Origin: Parvibaculum sp.
GTDB taxonomy: Bacteria > Pseudomonadota > Alphaproteobacteria > Parvibaculales > Parvibaculaceae
DNA length: 36,902 bases
Assembly: GCA_030682415.1 (NCBI GenBank)
Contig: JAUXOE010000121.1
Coordinates: 1-36,902 of the forward strand
Direction of reading: 5' to 3'
The position numbers and the translations under genes were made by a program. Below, in pieces: positions 21,960-31,508 of the stretch (positions are counted from its first letter, which is position 1; each line of letters begins with the position of its first letter). The notes under the pieces are model-generated. The model was not told where the DNA came from and did no database searches. It saw only the letters and a list, made by a program, of their open reading frames with translations.

Positions 21960-22535
21960 TCAGCTCTTCTTGCGGCGTGCGGCCGGCTTTTTTGCCGCCG
22001 GCTTGCGGGCCGGCTTCTTGACGGCGCGCTTGGCCGGCTTTGCCGGCTCGGCGTCTTCCGCCTTCATGCTTTCGATAGCGCCGTTGAGGTGGCTGAGCGC
22101 CTTCATCAGTTCCGATTGCACCGATTTCGGCAGGGCTTCCAGCAAGGCCCGCTCGGCGGCCAGCGCCTTCGGCATCGCGCCCTTCAGCGCGCGGCGGCCG
22201 GCGGCGGTCAGGCGCACCGCATTGGCGCGCGCGTCTTCGGCGGTGCGGCGGCGGGCGAGCAGGCCGTTCTTGATCATGCGGCTGATCATGTCGGCCAGTG
22301 TCGAACGGTCAATGCCGGTGCGGTTGACGAGATCGGTCTGGCTCAGGCCCTCTTCCTCTTCGACCGCGAAAAGCACGATGAACTGCCGCGGTGTCAGCGT
22401 GCTGGCGCCCATCTGCTGAACGAACTGGTCATATGCAAATTGCTGCGCACGGCGCAGAAGGTGGCTCAACGAGCTTTCGAGATCGAAACTTCCGGTCGAC
22501 TTTTTGGCTGCCATTCGTCTGTCCTCTGGTGTCAT
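21960..22535 (-). CDS. MarR-family transcriptional regulator with basic Lys/Arg/Ala/Pro C-terminal tail (alternative start 22514)
   Basis: wHTH TLTPRQFIVLFAVEEEEGLSQTDLVNRTGIDRSTLADMISRMIKNGLLARRRTAEDARANAVRLTAAGR; tail PAKPAKRAVKKPARKPAAKKPAARRKKS. Confidence 0.9.
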   Translation of the reverse strand: MTPEDRRMAAKKSTGSFDLESSLSHLLRRAQQFAYDQFVQQMGASTLTPRQFIVLFAVEEEEGLSQTDLVNRTGIDRSTLADMISRMIKNGLLARRRTAEDARANAVRLTAAGRRALKGAMPKALAAERALLEALPKSVQSELMKALSHLNGAIESMKAEDAEPAKPAKRAVKKPARKPAAKKPAARRKKS

Positions 22536-22543
22536 CTGGAACT

Positions 22544-22566
22544 ATTCGACACGCGTGTGTCCGAAT
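22544..22566. promoter_or_regulatory. Candidate MarR operator: ATTCG-ACACGCGTGT-GTC-CGAAT
   Basis: 10-bp perfect palindrome ACACGCGTGT (22549-22558) flanked by ATTCG/CGAAT half-sites, immediately upstream of the marR start. Confidence 0.45.
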
Positions 22567-22937
22567 ATCGGGGGTGAATGTTTCTGGCTCATGTCCTTGC
22601 GGAATTTTCCCGGCCGGGCCCTTGGCTTAAGGCAGGATATTTTCCGGTCGGGCGGGTCTCCCATCGCATGGAGAAATGGATCGGGCACATCGTCGGTTGC
22701 GTTCTGGCAATGCCGGGCGCGCCGCACTATCCTCATATGCACCCGCAGGGCCCTGTCTTGCAAGAGGAACGGGACCACGAAGCAAGAAGAAATCTCGAAA
22801 TCAGGATAGGTCTGTGCGCGGACGGTCCCTGTTATGCGTTGCACAATCGGTCGGACGATCCGGGCGAAATGCCGGCCGGCGCCACGCGTATGAGGGAGAA
22901 TTATTGTAGTTCCGTAGGCGGATCAAAGAGTTGCGAT

Positions 22938-23543
22938 ATGACAAATTTGACGAAAATGAGCGAGTCCGGGCGCGTTCCGGCACCTCATGAACCCGGCGCC
23001 GATCACGATCCGGCCTTTACCCGCCGTGTGCCAACCGGCGATAATTTGCCGCGCGACATTTGCGACCGCTGCGGTTTCATCCACTACGTAAACCCGAAAG
23101 TCGTGGTCGGGTCGGTCGTAACCTTCGAGGGACGCATCCTGATGTGCCGCCGCGCCATCGAACCGCGCAAGGGCTTCTGGACGCTGCCGGCGGGCTTTAT
23201 GGAACAAGGTGAGACGGCCGAGCAGGGCGCGCGGCGCGAAGCGCGCGAAGAAGCCAATGCCGAGATCGTGCTGCAGGACCTTCTTGCCGTCTACTCGATC
23301 CCGCGTATCGCCCAGGTGCAACTGATGTACCGCGCCACGCTTTCGACCCCCTCCTTTTCGGCGGGGGAAGAAAGTCTCGAGGTGGCGCTTTTCACCTGGG
23401 ACGAAATTCCCTGGGAAGAGCTGGCTTTCCCCAGCGTCCACTGGGCCTTGACGCAGTTTCGCTCGGTCGAAGGCCAGATCGCGATTGCGCCTTTCACCAA
23501 TCCGGACGGTGAAACCGGCAATCAGTTTCCGCCGCCCCGCTAG
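22938..23543 (+). CDS. Nudix hydrolase
   Basis: Nudix box GFMEQGETAEQGARREAREEANAEI; CDRCGFIHYVNPKVVVG upstream. Confidence 0.92.
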   Translation: MTNLTKMSESGRVPAPHEPGADHDPAFTRRVPTGDNLPRDICDRCGFIHYVNPKVVVGSVVTFEGRILMCRRAIEPRKGFWTLPAGFMEQGETAEQGARREAREEANAEIVLQDLLAVYSIPRIAQVQLMYRATLSTPSFSAGEESLEVALFTWDEIPWEELAFPSVHWALTQFRSVEGQIAIAPFTNPDGETGNQFPPPR

Positions 23544-23620
23544 CCGCATCGCTGGCCTTGCCGCGTCATTCGCGGCATTCTCGCGCCATAAAACCGGCGC
23601 ATACAAGGCAGGATCGGGGC

Positions 23621-25270
23621 ATGACGGAAGCGGTGGGGGCCGGGAACGGGCGCATGACGCGTGAGGAGCGGCGGGTGATCTTCGCCTCGTCGCTCGGTAC
23701 CGTTTTCGAATGGTACGATTTCTATCTCTACGGTTCGCTCGCGGCCATCATCTCGGTGCAGTTCTTTTCCGGCGTCAATCCGACCGCCGGTTTCATCTTC
23801 GCGCTGCTGGCCTTCGCCGCCGGCTTTGCCGTCAGACCCTTCGGGGCCATTTTTTTCGGGCGCCTGGGCGATCTGGTCGGACGAAAATACACATTTCTCG
23901 TCACGATCGTGATCATGGGCGTCGCGACGTTCATTGTCGGGCTCTTGCCCAACTACGCAACGATCGGCTTTGCCGCACCAGCCATTCTCATCGGCCTTCG
24001 ACTGCTGCAGGGCCTCGCCCTTGGCGGCGAATATGGCGGCGCGGCCATTTATGTTGCCGAACATGCGCCTCATGCGAAGCGCGGCAGTTACACGGCGTGG
24101 ATCCAGACGACGGCGACGCTCGGGCTCTTCCTGTCGCTGCTCGTGATCCTCACCTGCCGCCTGTCGATGGATAAGGAGAGTTTCGAAAGCTGGGGCTGGC
24201 GCATTCCCTTCCTGTTGTCGATCGTCCTGCTCGGCATTTCGGTCTGGATCAGGCTCAAGCTCAATGAATCGCCGCTGTTCCAGAAAATGAAGAACGAAGG
24301 CACCTTGTCGAAAGCGCCGCTGAAGGAGAGCTTCGGCGAGTGGAAAAACCTCAAAATCGTGCTGATCGCGCTGATTGGATTGACCGCCGGTCAGGCTGTC
24401 GTCTGGTACACTGGCCAGTTCTACGCGCTCTTCTTTCTGACACAGGTTCTGAAAGTCGAGGGACAGACCGCCAATATCCTGATCGGCGTGGCATTGCTGC
24501 TGGGCGTGCCGTTCTTCGTCGTCTTCGGGGCGCTGTCGGATCGCATCGGCCGCAAGCCGATCATCATGGCGGGCTGTCTGCTGGCGGCGCTCACCTATTT
24601 CCCGCTTTTCTCGGCACTGACCTACTTTGCCAATCCGGCGCTTGAAGAGGCACAACGGCTTTCGCCGGTCGTCGCCGTCGCCGATGCCGGCGAATGTTCC
24701 TTCCAGTTCAACCCGGTCGGCACTGCGGCCTTCACCAGCTCATGCGACGTTGCCAAAAGCGCGCTGGCAAGGCGGGGCATTCCCTACAGCAACAGGCGTG
24801 CTGCCGCCGGTGAAACCGCCCATGTCGAAGTCGGCGCGATGCGTATCGCCTCCTTCGACGCGACGGACGACGCCGACGGGACGGCGCGGGCGGCATTCGA
24901 AGCGGCGCTTTCCGACGCGCTGGCGCAGGCGAGCTATCCGGCTGCGGCCGATCCCGATGGTATCAACACGCCGATGGTCGTTCTCGTTCTCTTCGTGCTG
25001 GTTCTCTATGTGACGATGGTCTACGGGCCGATCGCGGCAATGCTGGTGGAACTTTTCCCCACGCGCATCCGCTACACCTCGCTGTCGCTGCCCTATCACA
25101 TCGGCAATGGCTGGTTCGGCGGTTTCCTGCCGACGGTCGCCTTCGCCATCGTGGCCGCGAGCGGCAATATCTATTCGGGGCTCTGGTATCCCGTCATCAT
25201 TGCCGGGATCACCTTTGTCGTCGGCATGATCTTCGTGCCGGAAACAAAAGACCGCAGCATTCAGGATTGA
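23621..25270 (+). CDS. MFS transporter, metabolite:H+ symporter (MHS) type
   Basis: ASSLGTVFEWYDFYLYGSLAAI; GRLGDLVGRKYTF; GLRLLQGLALGGEYGGAAIYVAEHAP; ALSDRIGRKP. Confidence 0.93.
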   Translation: MTEAVGAGNGRMTREERRVIFASSLGTVFEWYDFYLYGSLAAIISVQFFSGVNPTAGFIFALLAFAAGFAVRPFGAIFFGRLGDLVGRKYTFLVTIVIMGVATFIVGLLPNYATIGFAAPAILIGLRLLQGLALGGEYGGAAIYVAEHAPHAKRGSYTAWIQTTATLGLFLSLLVILTCRLSMDKESFESWGWRIPFLLSIVLLGISVWIRLKLNESPLFQKMKNEGTLSKAPLKESFGEWKNLKIVLIALIGLTAGQAVVWYTGQFYALFFLTQVLKVEGQTANILIGVALLLGVPFFVVFGALSDRIGRKPIIMAGCLLAALTYFPLFSALTYFANPALEEAQRLSPVVAVADAGECSFQFNPVGTAAFTSSCDVAKSALARRGIPYSNRRAAAGETAHVEVGAMRIASFDATDDADGTARAAFEAALSDALAQASYPAAADPDGINTPMVVLVLFVLVLYVTMVYGPIAAMLVELFPTRIRYTSLSLPYHIGNGWFGGFLPTVAFAIVAASGNIYSGLWYPVIIAGITFVVGMIFVPETKDRSIQD

Positions 25271-25283
25271 GCGGCCTTATGCG

Positions 25284-25970
25284 TCACTCGGCCGCCGGCG
25301 CCGTCTCGTCGTGTGCGGGCGCGTATTTGGTCAGCACCGGAATCTGCGCCATGCCGAACACCAGAGTCAGCGGCATCACGCCGAAAAGCTTGAAGCTGAC
25401 CCAGAAGTCGGTCGAGAAATTGCGCCAGACGACTTCATTGATGACCCCGAGGAAGATGAAAAAGAGTCCCCAGCGCACCGTCAACACCATCCAGCCCTTG
25501 TCGGTCAGGTCGAAAGCGCCGTCGAAGAGCTGTTTCATGATGGGCTTGCCCATCATCGCGGCGCCAAGCAGCGCGGCGGCGAAGAGTGCGTTGACGATCG
25601 TCGGTTTGAGTTTGATGAATTCGTCGTCCTGCAGCCACAATGTCAGCGCGCCGAAGAAGAGAATGAAGATGCCGCTCACGAGGGGCATGGTCGGGATCTT
25701 GCGGAACTTCGCGTAGGAATAGGACAGCGAGATTGTCGTCGCGACCATGAAGGCGCCGGTCGCATAGAAAATATTCTGCGCTTCCTCATTGCCGAAGAAC
25801 CGGTCGGCTTGTGCGTTCATCACGAAAAAGACCACCAGCGGCCCGAGTTCGATCGCCATGCGGGTCCATTGCGAGACAGACATGCCTGCGTGTGTCTTGT
25901 CGGGGCTTGTTTCGGTCATGTTCCGTCCGTTCGCGGCCACTGCATTTTGGGCCATGTTTGATTTACGCAT
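25284..25970 (-). CDS. yciB: Inner membrane-spanning protein YciB / septation protein A (start may be 25919)
   Basis: ELGPLVVFFVMNAQ; NEVVWRNFSTDFWVSFKLFGVMPLTLVF. Confidence 0.93.
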   Translation of the reverse strand: MRKSNMAQNAVAANGRNMTETSPDKTHAGMSVSQWTRMAIELGPLVVFFVMNAQADRFFGNEEAQNIFYATGAFMVATTISLSYSYAKFRKIPTMPLVSGIFILFFGALTLWLQDDEFIKLKPTIVNALFAAALLGAAMMGKPIMKQLFDGAFDLTDKGWMVLTVRWGLFFIFLGVINEVVWRNFSTDFWVSFKLFGVMPLTLVFGMAQIPVLTKYAPAHDETAPAAE

Positions 25971-25986
25971 GGGAAGCGGTGTTGGA

Positions 25987-26943
25987 TCAACTCGCTCCGG
26001 TAATCGCCTTGGCGAAGGCGTCCGCGCTGAAATCCTGCAAATCCTCGATGCCCTCGCCGACGCCGACGAGATGAACGGGCAAGCCGAAGCGCCGCGCGAT
26101 GGCGACCAGGATACCGCCCCGCGCCGTGCCGTCGAGCTTGGTCATCACGAGGCCCGTCACGCCCGCCATCTGACCGAAAATCTCGACCTGATTAAGCGCG
26201 TTCTGCCCGGTCGTCGCGTCGAGGACCAGCAGCGTCGCATGCGGGCATTCCGGGTCGAGCTTGCGCATCACGCGGATTACCTTTTCAAGCTCGGCCATCA
26301 GGTCGGCCTTGTTCTGCAACCGGCCGGCCGTGTCGATCATCAGCACGTCGGTGCCTTCTTCCTTGGCGCGCGCCAGTGCCTCATAGGCAAGGCCCGCCGC
26401 GTCGCCGCCGATTTTCGTCGAACAGACCGGGGCGCCGATGCGCGCTCCCCAGACCTTGAGCTGCTCGACGGCGGCGGCGCGAAAGGTGTCGCCCGCCGCC
26501 AGCATCACCGATCTGCCCTCGGCTTTCAGCTTTGCACCGATTTTGCCGATGGTCGTCGTCTTGCCGGCGCCGTTGACACCGGCCATCAGGATCACGAAGG
26601 GCTTTTTCGTTGCGTCGATGAGGAGTGGCTTCTCGACCGGCTTCAGCACCGCGGCAATTTCACCGGCGAGGATGTTGCGGACTTCCTCCGGGCCGACTTC
26701 CTTGTCGTAGCGATCCCTGCCGACGGCCTCGGCAATCGCCGCGGCGGCGTCGAGGCCGAGATCGGCGGCGATCAGCAGTTCCTCCAACTCGTCCAGCGTT
26801 GCTGCATCGAGCTTGCGCTTGGTGAAGATGCCGGTGATGCCGTCCGACAGTGTTTTGGTCGAGCGCGACAGCCCCTCTTTCATGCGCTGGAAGAGGGACT
26901 TCTTCTTCTCGCCTGTCTCCATGCCGGTGTCGCTATCGCTCAT
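25987..26943 (-). CDS. ftsY: Signal recognition particle receptor FtsY
   Basis: MAGVNGAGKTTTIGKIGAKL; AAGDTFRAAAVEQL; DTAGRLQNKADLMAEL; TKLDGTARGG. Confidence 0.96.
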   Translation of the reverse strand: MSDSDTGMETGEKKKSLFQRMKEGLSRSTKTLSDGITGIFTKRKLDAATLDELEELLIAADLGLDAAAAIAEAVGRDRYDKEVGPEEVRNILAGEIAAVLKPVEKPLLIDATKKPFVILMAGVNGAGKTTTIGKIGAKLKAEGRSVMLAAGDTFRAAAVEQLKVWGARIGAPVCSTKIGGDAAGLAYEALARAKEEGTDVLMIDTAGRLQNKADLMAELEKVIRVMRKLDPECPHATLLVLDATTGQNALNQVEIFGQMAGVTGLVMTKLDGTARGGILVAIARRFGLPVHLVGVGEGIEDLQDFSADAFAKAITGAS

Positions 26944-26953
26944 GCGGGTTCGC

Positions 26954-27940
26954 TCATGCTGTCTGGAAGCAGGACGCGAGGTTGCGCCTGATGCGCGCCA
27001 GCGGCGCCTCGCCTTGCGGCGGGAATTCGAATTTTCGGCCGGTGATCGTCTCGAAGGCGCGTATATAGACCATCGCCGTTTCGAGGACGAGGGTTTCGGG
27101 AATATCGGGAATGTCGTCCTTGTAGGGGTCACAGCGCGCGGCGACCCAGTTGCGCACGAAATCCTTGTCGAAGCTTTCGGGCGCCGTGCCGGCGGCGAAA
27201 CGTGCCGGGTAGCTGTCGGCCAGCCAGTAGCGGCTGCTGTCGGGTGTGTGGATTTCGTCGGCGAGGACGATGCGGCCATCGCCGTCGGTGCCGAATTCAT
27301 ATTTGGTATCGACAAGGATCAGCCCGCGCTTGGCCGCCAGCTCGCGGCCGCGTGCGAACAATGCCAGCGCATAGCCCGACAGCGTCTCCCATTGCGATGC
27401 CGTCAACAGGCCCTGGCCGACGATCTCGGCGGGCGTCAGCGGTTCGTCATGCGCGCCGTCAAAGGCCTTGCTGGTCGGGGTGATAATCGTTTCGGGCAGT
27501 TTTTCGTTGGCGCGCAGCCCGTCGGGCAGCGTCACGCCATACATCTCGCGCTTTCCCGCCTTGTAGAGCGTCAGCACGGAGGTTCCGGTGCTGCCGGCCA
27601 GATAATCGCGGACGACGATCTCGACTGGCAATATGTCGAGCCGCTGGCCTACCACCACATTCGGATCGAGATAATCGAGAACGTGATTGGGGCAGATGTC
27701 GGCGGTCGCTTCGAACCAGTAGCGTGCCGTCTGCGTCAACACCTGGCCCTTGTAGGGAATGGCCGCGAGGACGCGATCGAAAGCGCTCAGCCGGTCGCTG
27801 GCGACAATGATCCGGCGCCCATCGGCCAGATCGTAATTGTCGCGCACCTTGCCGCGATAATGGTTCGGCAGTTCGGGGATCGTCGCGTCGGCCAGGACCT
27901 GTCCCACCGCGCCCCGCGCTCTCAATGTCTCGATGTCCAT
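26954..27940 (-). CDS. purC: Phosphoribosylaminoimidazole-succinocarboxamide synthase, long (about 328 aa) form
   Basis: [65 protein letters not shown]. Confidence 0.95.
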   Translation of the reverse strand: MDIETLRARGAVGQVLADATIPELPNHYRGKVRDNYDLADGRRIIVASDRLSAFDRVLAAIPYKGQVLTQTARYWFEATADICPNHVLDYLDPNVVVGQRLDILPVEIVVRDYLAGSTGTSVLTLYKAGKREMYGVTLPDGLRANEKLPETIITPTSKAFDGAHDEPLTPAEIVGQGLLTASQWETLSGYALALFARGRELAAKRGLILVDTKYEFGTDGDGRIVLADEIHTPDSSRYWLADSYPARFAAGTAPESFDKDFVRNWVAARCDPYKDDIPDIPETLVLETAMVYIRAFETITGRKFEFPPQGEAPLARIRRNLASCFQTA

Positions 27941-27964
27941 GGCGCTATCTCTCGCCGCAACGGC

Positions 27965-29230
27965 TCATGCCGCGCGTAACCCTTCAAAGCTTTGCCCGTC
28001 ATGGGCGGCAAGGCGCAGCGGCAGGATATCGCCGGCCGTCGCCGTCGCATCGGCAAGACGCACCGGTGTGAACTGATGTGTGCGGCCCGTGGTCGGCGTT
28101 TCCATCAGCACCGGTTTCGTCGCACCGAGACCGCTTTCAAGATGCGCGCGCACCCGCGCCGCGCCCTTGATGCGCAGCTGTTCGGCGCGGGCCTTTGCCA
28201 CGTCGCGCCCGACTTGCGGCATTTTTGCGGCCGGCGTGCCGGGGCGTGGGCTGAACGGAAAGACATGCAGCCAGGTCAGCCCGCATTCGTCGACCAGCCG
28301 CATCGTGTTTTCAAACATTTCGTCGGTCTCGGTCGGGAAGCCGGCGATGAAATCGGCACCGAAGACGATGTCGGGGCGCAGGCGCCGCGCTTCCTCGCAG
28401 AAGCGGATCGAATCGTCGCGCAGGTGACGCCGCTTCATCCGCTTCAGGATCATGTCGTCGCCCGATTGCAGCGACAGATGCAGATGCGGCATCAGCCGTT
28501 CTTCCTCGGCGATCAGACGCATCAGTTCATCGTCAGCCTCGATCGAGTCGATTGAGGAGAGCCGCAGGCGTTCGAGTTCGGGCACCAGCTTCAGGATACG
28601 GCGGGCCAGATTGCCGAGGCTCGGATGGCCGGGCAGATCGCCGCCATAAGAGGTGATGTCGACGCCGGTCAGCACCACTTCGCGGTAGCCGTTCTCGACC
28701 AGCTTCCGGACTTCGGCAACCACTTCGCCGGCCGGTACGCTGCGCGAAGGACCGCGGCCATAAGGGATGATGCAGAAGGTGCAGCGGTGATCGCAACCGT
28801 TCTGCACCTGCACGAAGGCGCGCGCGCGGCCTTCGAGGCCACCGATCAGATGTCCTGCCGTTTCCGTCACCGACATGATGTCGTTGACGCGTACACGCTC
28901 ATTGGCGTGCAGCGCCAGTGCCGGCTGCCAGCTTGCGGCCTTCATCTTTTCCTCGTTGCCGATCACCAGATCGACTTCGGGCATTTCGGCGAACTGCTCG
29001 GGGTTCACCTGCGCCGCGCAGCCGGTGACGATGATGCGCGCTTGCGGGTGCTCGCGGCGCGCCTTGCGGATCGCCTGGCGGGCCTGACGCTCGGCTTCGG
29101 CCGTCACCGCGCAGGTGTTGAACACGATCGCATCTTCAAGACCGGCCGCATCGGCATGGCCGCGCATCACCTCCGACTCATAGGCGTTGAGGCGGCAACC
29201 GAATGTGACGATGTCGGTGCGCTTCGTCAT
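27965..29230 (-). CDS. mtaB: tRNA (N6-threonylcarbamoyladenosine(37)-C2)-methylthiotransferase MtaB
   Basis: FGCRLNAYESEVM; radical SAM CDHRCTFCIIPYGRGPSRS; TRAM-like C-terminus. Confidence 0.94.
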   Translation of the reverse strand: MTKRTDIVTFGCRLNAYESEVMRGHADAAGLEDAIVFNTCAVTAEAERQARQAIRKARREHPQARIIVTGCAAQVNPEQFAEMPEVDLVIGNEEKMKAASWQPALALHANERVRVNDIMSVTETAGHLIGGLEGRARAFVQVQNGCDHRCTFCIIPYGRGPSRSVPAGEVVAEVRKLVENGYREVVLTGVDITSYGGDLPGHPSLGNLARRILKLVPELERLRLSSIDSIEADDELMRLIAEEERLMPHLHLSLQSGDDMILKRMKRRHLRDDSIRFCEEARRLRPDIVFGADFIAGFPTETDEMFENTMRLVDECGLTWLHVFPFSPRPGTPAAKMPQVGRDVAKARAEQLRIKGAARVRAHLESGLGATKPVLMETPTTGRTHQFTPVRLADATATAGDILPLRLAAHDGQSFEGLRAA

Positions 29231-30108
29231 GCGGGCACTCCCGACAGCAGGCGCGGATCGAGCGTGCCCTCATGGTCGAAGGTCGCGTCGCCGGTCATCA
29301 GGATGTGGCCATAGCCCTTGTCGGTATCGGGCAGCCATTCGACGGTGAGGTCGCCGCCCGGCAGCGTCACGGTGATCTTGCGTTCGGTTCGGCGGCGGCG
29401 GATCGCCACCACCGTTGCCGCACAGGCCGCCGTGCCGCAGGCCTTCGTCAATCCGACGCCGCGCTCCCAAGTGCGCAGCTTGATATGCGTCGGCGACAGC
29501 ACCTGCGCGACCGAGATGTTGGCGCGTTCGGGAAAAAGCGGATGGTGTTCGAGCATCGGGCCCGAGCGCTCGAGATCGATGGCGTCGACATCGTCGACAA
29601 AGAAGATCGCATGCGGATTGCCGACATTGACGACCCCCGGCGAATGCATGATCGGGGCGCCCAGCGGCCCGATTTCGAGTTCGATGGCGCGGGTGTCGCG
29701 GAACTCTTCCGACAGCGGAATCTCGTCCCAGTTGAGCTTCGGTGCGCCCATGTCGACCGTGATGGCGCCTTCGTCGGCGCGCGTCGCCACGGTGTTGCCG
29801 GCCGGCGTCTCGATGGTGACGGCGTCCTTGCCGGTTTCCTCAAGCAGCAGCTTGCCGATACAGCGCGCGGCATTGCCGCAGGCCTCCACCGCGCCGCCGT
29901 CCCGGTTGCGGATGCCCATGAAGGCGTCGCCGCCATGGCGGGGATGTTCGATGGTGATCAGCTGGTCGCAGCCGATGCCGGTTTCGCGGCTGGCGATGGC
30001 GCGCGCAATCGCATCCGTCAGCACCAGCGGATCGCGGCGCAGGTCCAGCACGACGAAGTCGTTGCCGAGCCCGTTCATCTTCAGGAAATGATGCGCCATG
30101 CCGGTCAT
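29227..30108 (-). CDS. dapF: Diaminopimelate epimerase
   Basis: HFLKMNGLGNDFVVLD; EACGNAARC; KACGTAACA; ATGA overlap with mtaB. Confidence 0.96.
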   Translation of the reverse strand: MTGMAHHFLKMNGLGNDFVVLDLRRDPLVLTDAIARAIASRETGIGCDQLITIEHPRHGGDAFMGIRNRDGGAVEACGNAARCIGKLLLEETGKDAVTIETPAGNTVATRADEGAITVDMGAPKLNWDEIPLSEEFRDTRAIELEIGPLGAPIMHSPGVVNVGNPHAIFFVDDVDAIDLERSGPMLEHHPLFPERANISVAQVLSPTHIKLRTWERGVGLTKACGTAACAATVVAIRRRRTERKITVTLPGGDLTVEWLPDTDKGYGHILMTGDATFDHEGTLDPRLLSGVPA

Positions 30109-30184
30109 GATGCCCGGATATATGGCGCTTTTCGTCCCCTTATGCCAGTAGATTGGGGAAAGAAACGGTGGCAGGGAGGCGTGG

Positions 30185-31021
30185 ATGCTGTGGGTGCTGG
30201 GGATATTGACGGGGCTTGCCGTGCTCGCGGCGGCGGCCGTCTTTTTCCGTTTCCGCTATTTCTTCAGCGACAGCGCGGCGCGCCATGTCCGCTCGCTCGC
30301 CGCCGATCTCGGCGCCAAGCGGATCCTTGCCGTTTTTGCCCATCCCGATGACGAGCAGCTGATCGGCGGCCTTCTGACCTCGGCCAAGGCCGGCGGCGCC
30401 TATGTCGCCATGGTGACCGCCACCAAAGGCGAGGCCGGCACGCAATCGCCGGTCGTCTGCCGGCAATCCGAACTCGGGCTGGTCCGGCAGGCCGAGGTGC
30501 TCAAGAACGGTTTTGCCCTCGGCATCGACGAACAGCAGGTCTGGGACTACCCCGATGGCGGGGTGCCCGACGTGCCGCTCGACGCGCTTGTCGCCCGTGT
30601 CGAGGCGGCCATGCAAAGCATCATGCCGGACCTCGTGATCGCCTTCTGGCCGGCCAGCGGGGCGACAGGCCATAAAGACCATATGCGGATAGGACTTGCG
30701 GCCGAAAAGGCCATCGAAAGCATGCAGGCGCGTGGACATGCCGGCCATGGTCCGCGCCATGTCGCCTATCCGCTGATTCCGGCCCGTTCGCTGCTGAAGC
30801 TTGGCCGCCGCACGGGCAAATTTGTGGCGGAAAACCAGCCTTTGCCGACCCATTCGACGCCGACCGACATCGCCGCCAAGCTGCGCGGCTGGCGCATTCA
30901 CGCCGCCCAGGCCAATTATGTCGCCAAGGCCTACAAGATGCCGACCTGGCTGCTTTATCTGATATGGAACAAGGAGTTCTACGCGGTGCGCGACCTGGAG
31001 ACCGGCCAATGGAAAAACTGA
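30185..31021 (+). CDS. PIG-L/LmbE family deacetylase with N-terminal membrane anchor
   Basis: MLWVLGILTGLAVLAAAAVFF; AVFAHPDDEQLIGGLL; SGATGHKDHMRIG. Confidence 0.9.
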   Translation: MLWVLGILTGLAVLAAAAVFFRFRYFFSDSAARHVRSLAADLGAKRILAVFAHPDDEQLIGGLLTSAKAGGAYVAMVTATKGEAGTQSPVVCRQSELGLVRQAEVLKNGFALGIDEQQVWDYPDGGVPDVPLDALVARVEAAMQSIMPDLVIAFWPASGATGHKDHMRIGLAAEKAIESMQARGHAGHGPRHVAYPLIPARSLLKLGRRTGKFVAENQPLPTHSTPTDIAAKLRGWRIHAAQANYVAKAYKMPTWLLYLIWNKEFYAVRDLETGQWKN

Positions 31022-31488
31022 TCCCGCTCGCGGCCGAAGTCGCGGAACGGCTCAAAAAACGGCAGGAAACCGTCGCTTTATCGGAGTCCTCGATGGGCGG
31101 TCTGGTCTCGGCGGCACTGGTCGCGCAAGCCGGCGCCTCGGCCTTCTATCTCGGCTCGACCGTCATCTACACGCGCGGCGCGGCGAAGGCGCTTTACGAC
31201 CTCAAGGGCCCGCCGGCGCCGAACGTGCAACCCCTTACCGAGCCTTATGTTTTGGCGATGGCCGAGATCGTTCGGGTCAAGCTCGGCGCGACCTGGGCGC
31301 TGGCCGAAATGGGCGCCGCAGGCCCCTCCGGCTCGCCCTACGGCCCACCGCCCGGCACCGCCGTCATCGGGCTTGCCGGGCCGCACCCCGCCTCGATCAC
31401 GGTCAGCACGGGGTCTGCCGACCGTGCCGCCAATATGCGGGCGTTTGCTACCGCGGCGCTCAGTTTGCTGTTGAAATCATTGACTTGA
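31009..31488 (+). CDS. CinA C-terminal-domain family protein (standalone)
   Basis: 159 aa; VALSESSMGGLVSAALVAQAGASAFYLGSTVIYT; overlaps PIG-L gene by 13 bp. Confidence 0.82.
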   Translation: MEKLIPLAAEVAERLKKRQETVALSESSMGGLVSAALVAQAGASAFYLGSTVIYTRGAAKALYDLKGPPAPNVQPLTEPYVLAMAEIVRVKLGATWALAEMGAAGPSGSPYGPPPGTAVIGLAGPHPASITVSTGSADRAANMRAFATAALSLLLKSLT

Positions 31489-31508
31489 GTCCGGCGAGCC
31501 CCTAGGTT
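31480..31508 (+). promoter_or_regulatory. Candidate sigma70-type promoter of the ffh operon: TTGACT-17 nt-TAGGTT
   Basis: TTGACT 31480-31485, TAGGTT 31503-31508; overlaps the end of the CinA gene. Confidence 0.5.

Noticed and set aside
22578-22937. N-terminal 120-aa extension of the Nudix ORF
   Set aside because: Composition unlike a conserved domain; ATG 22938 gives a normal Nudix protein. Treated as probable noncoding leader.
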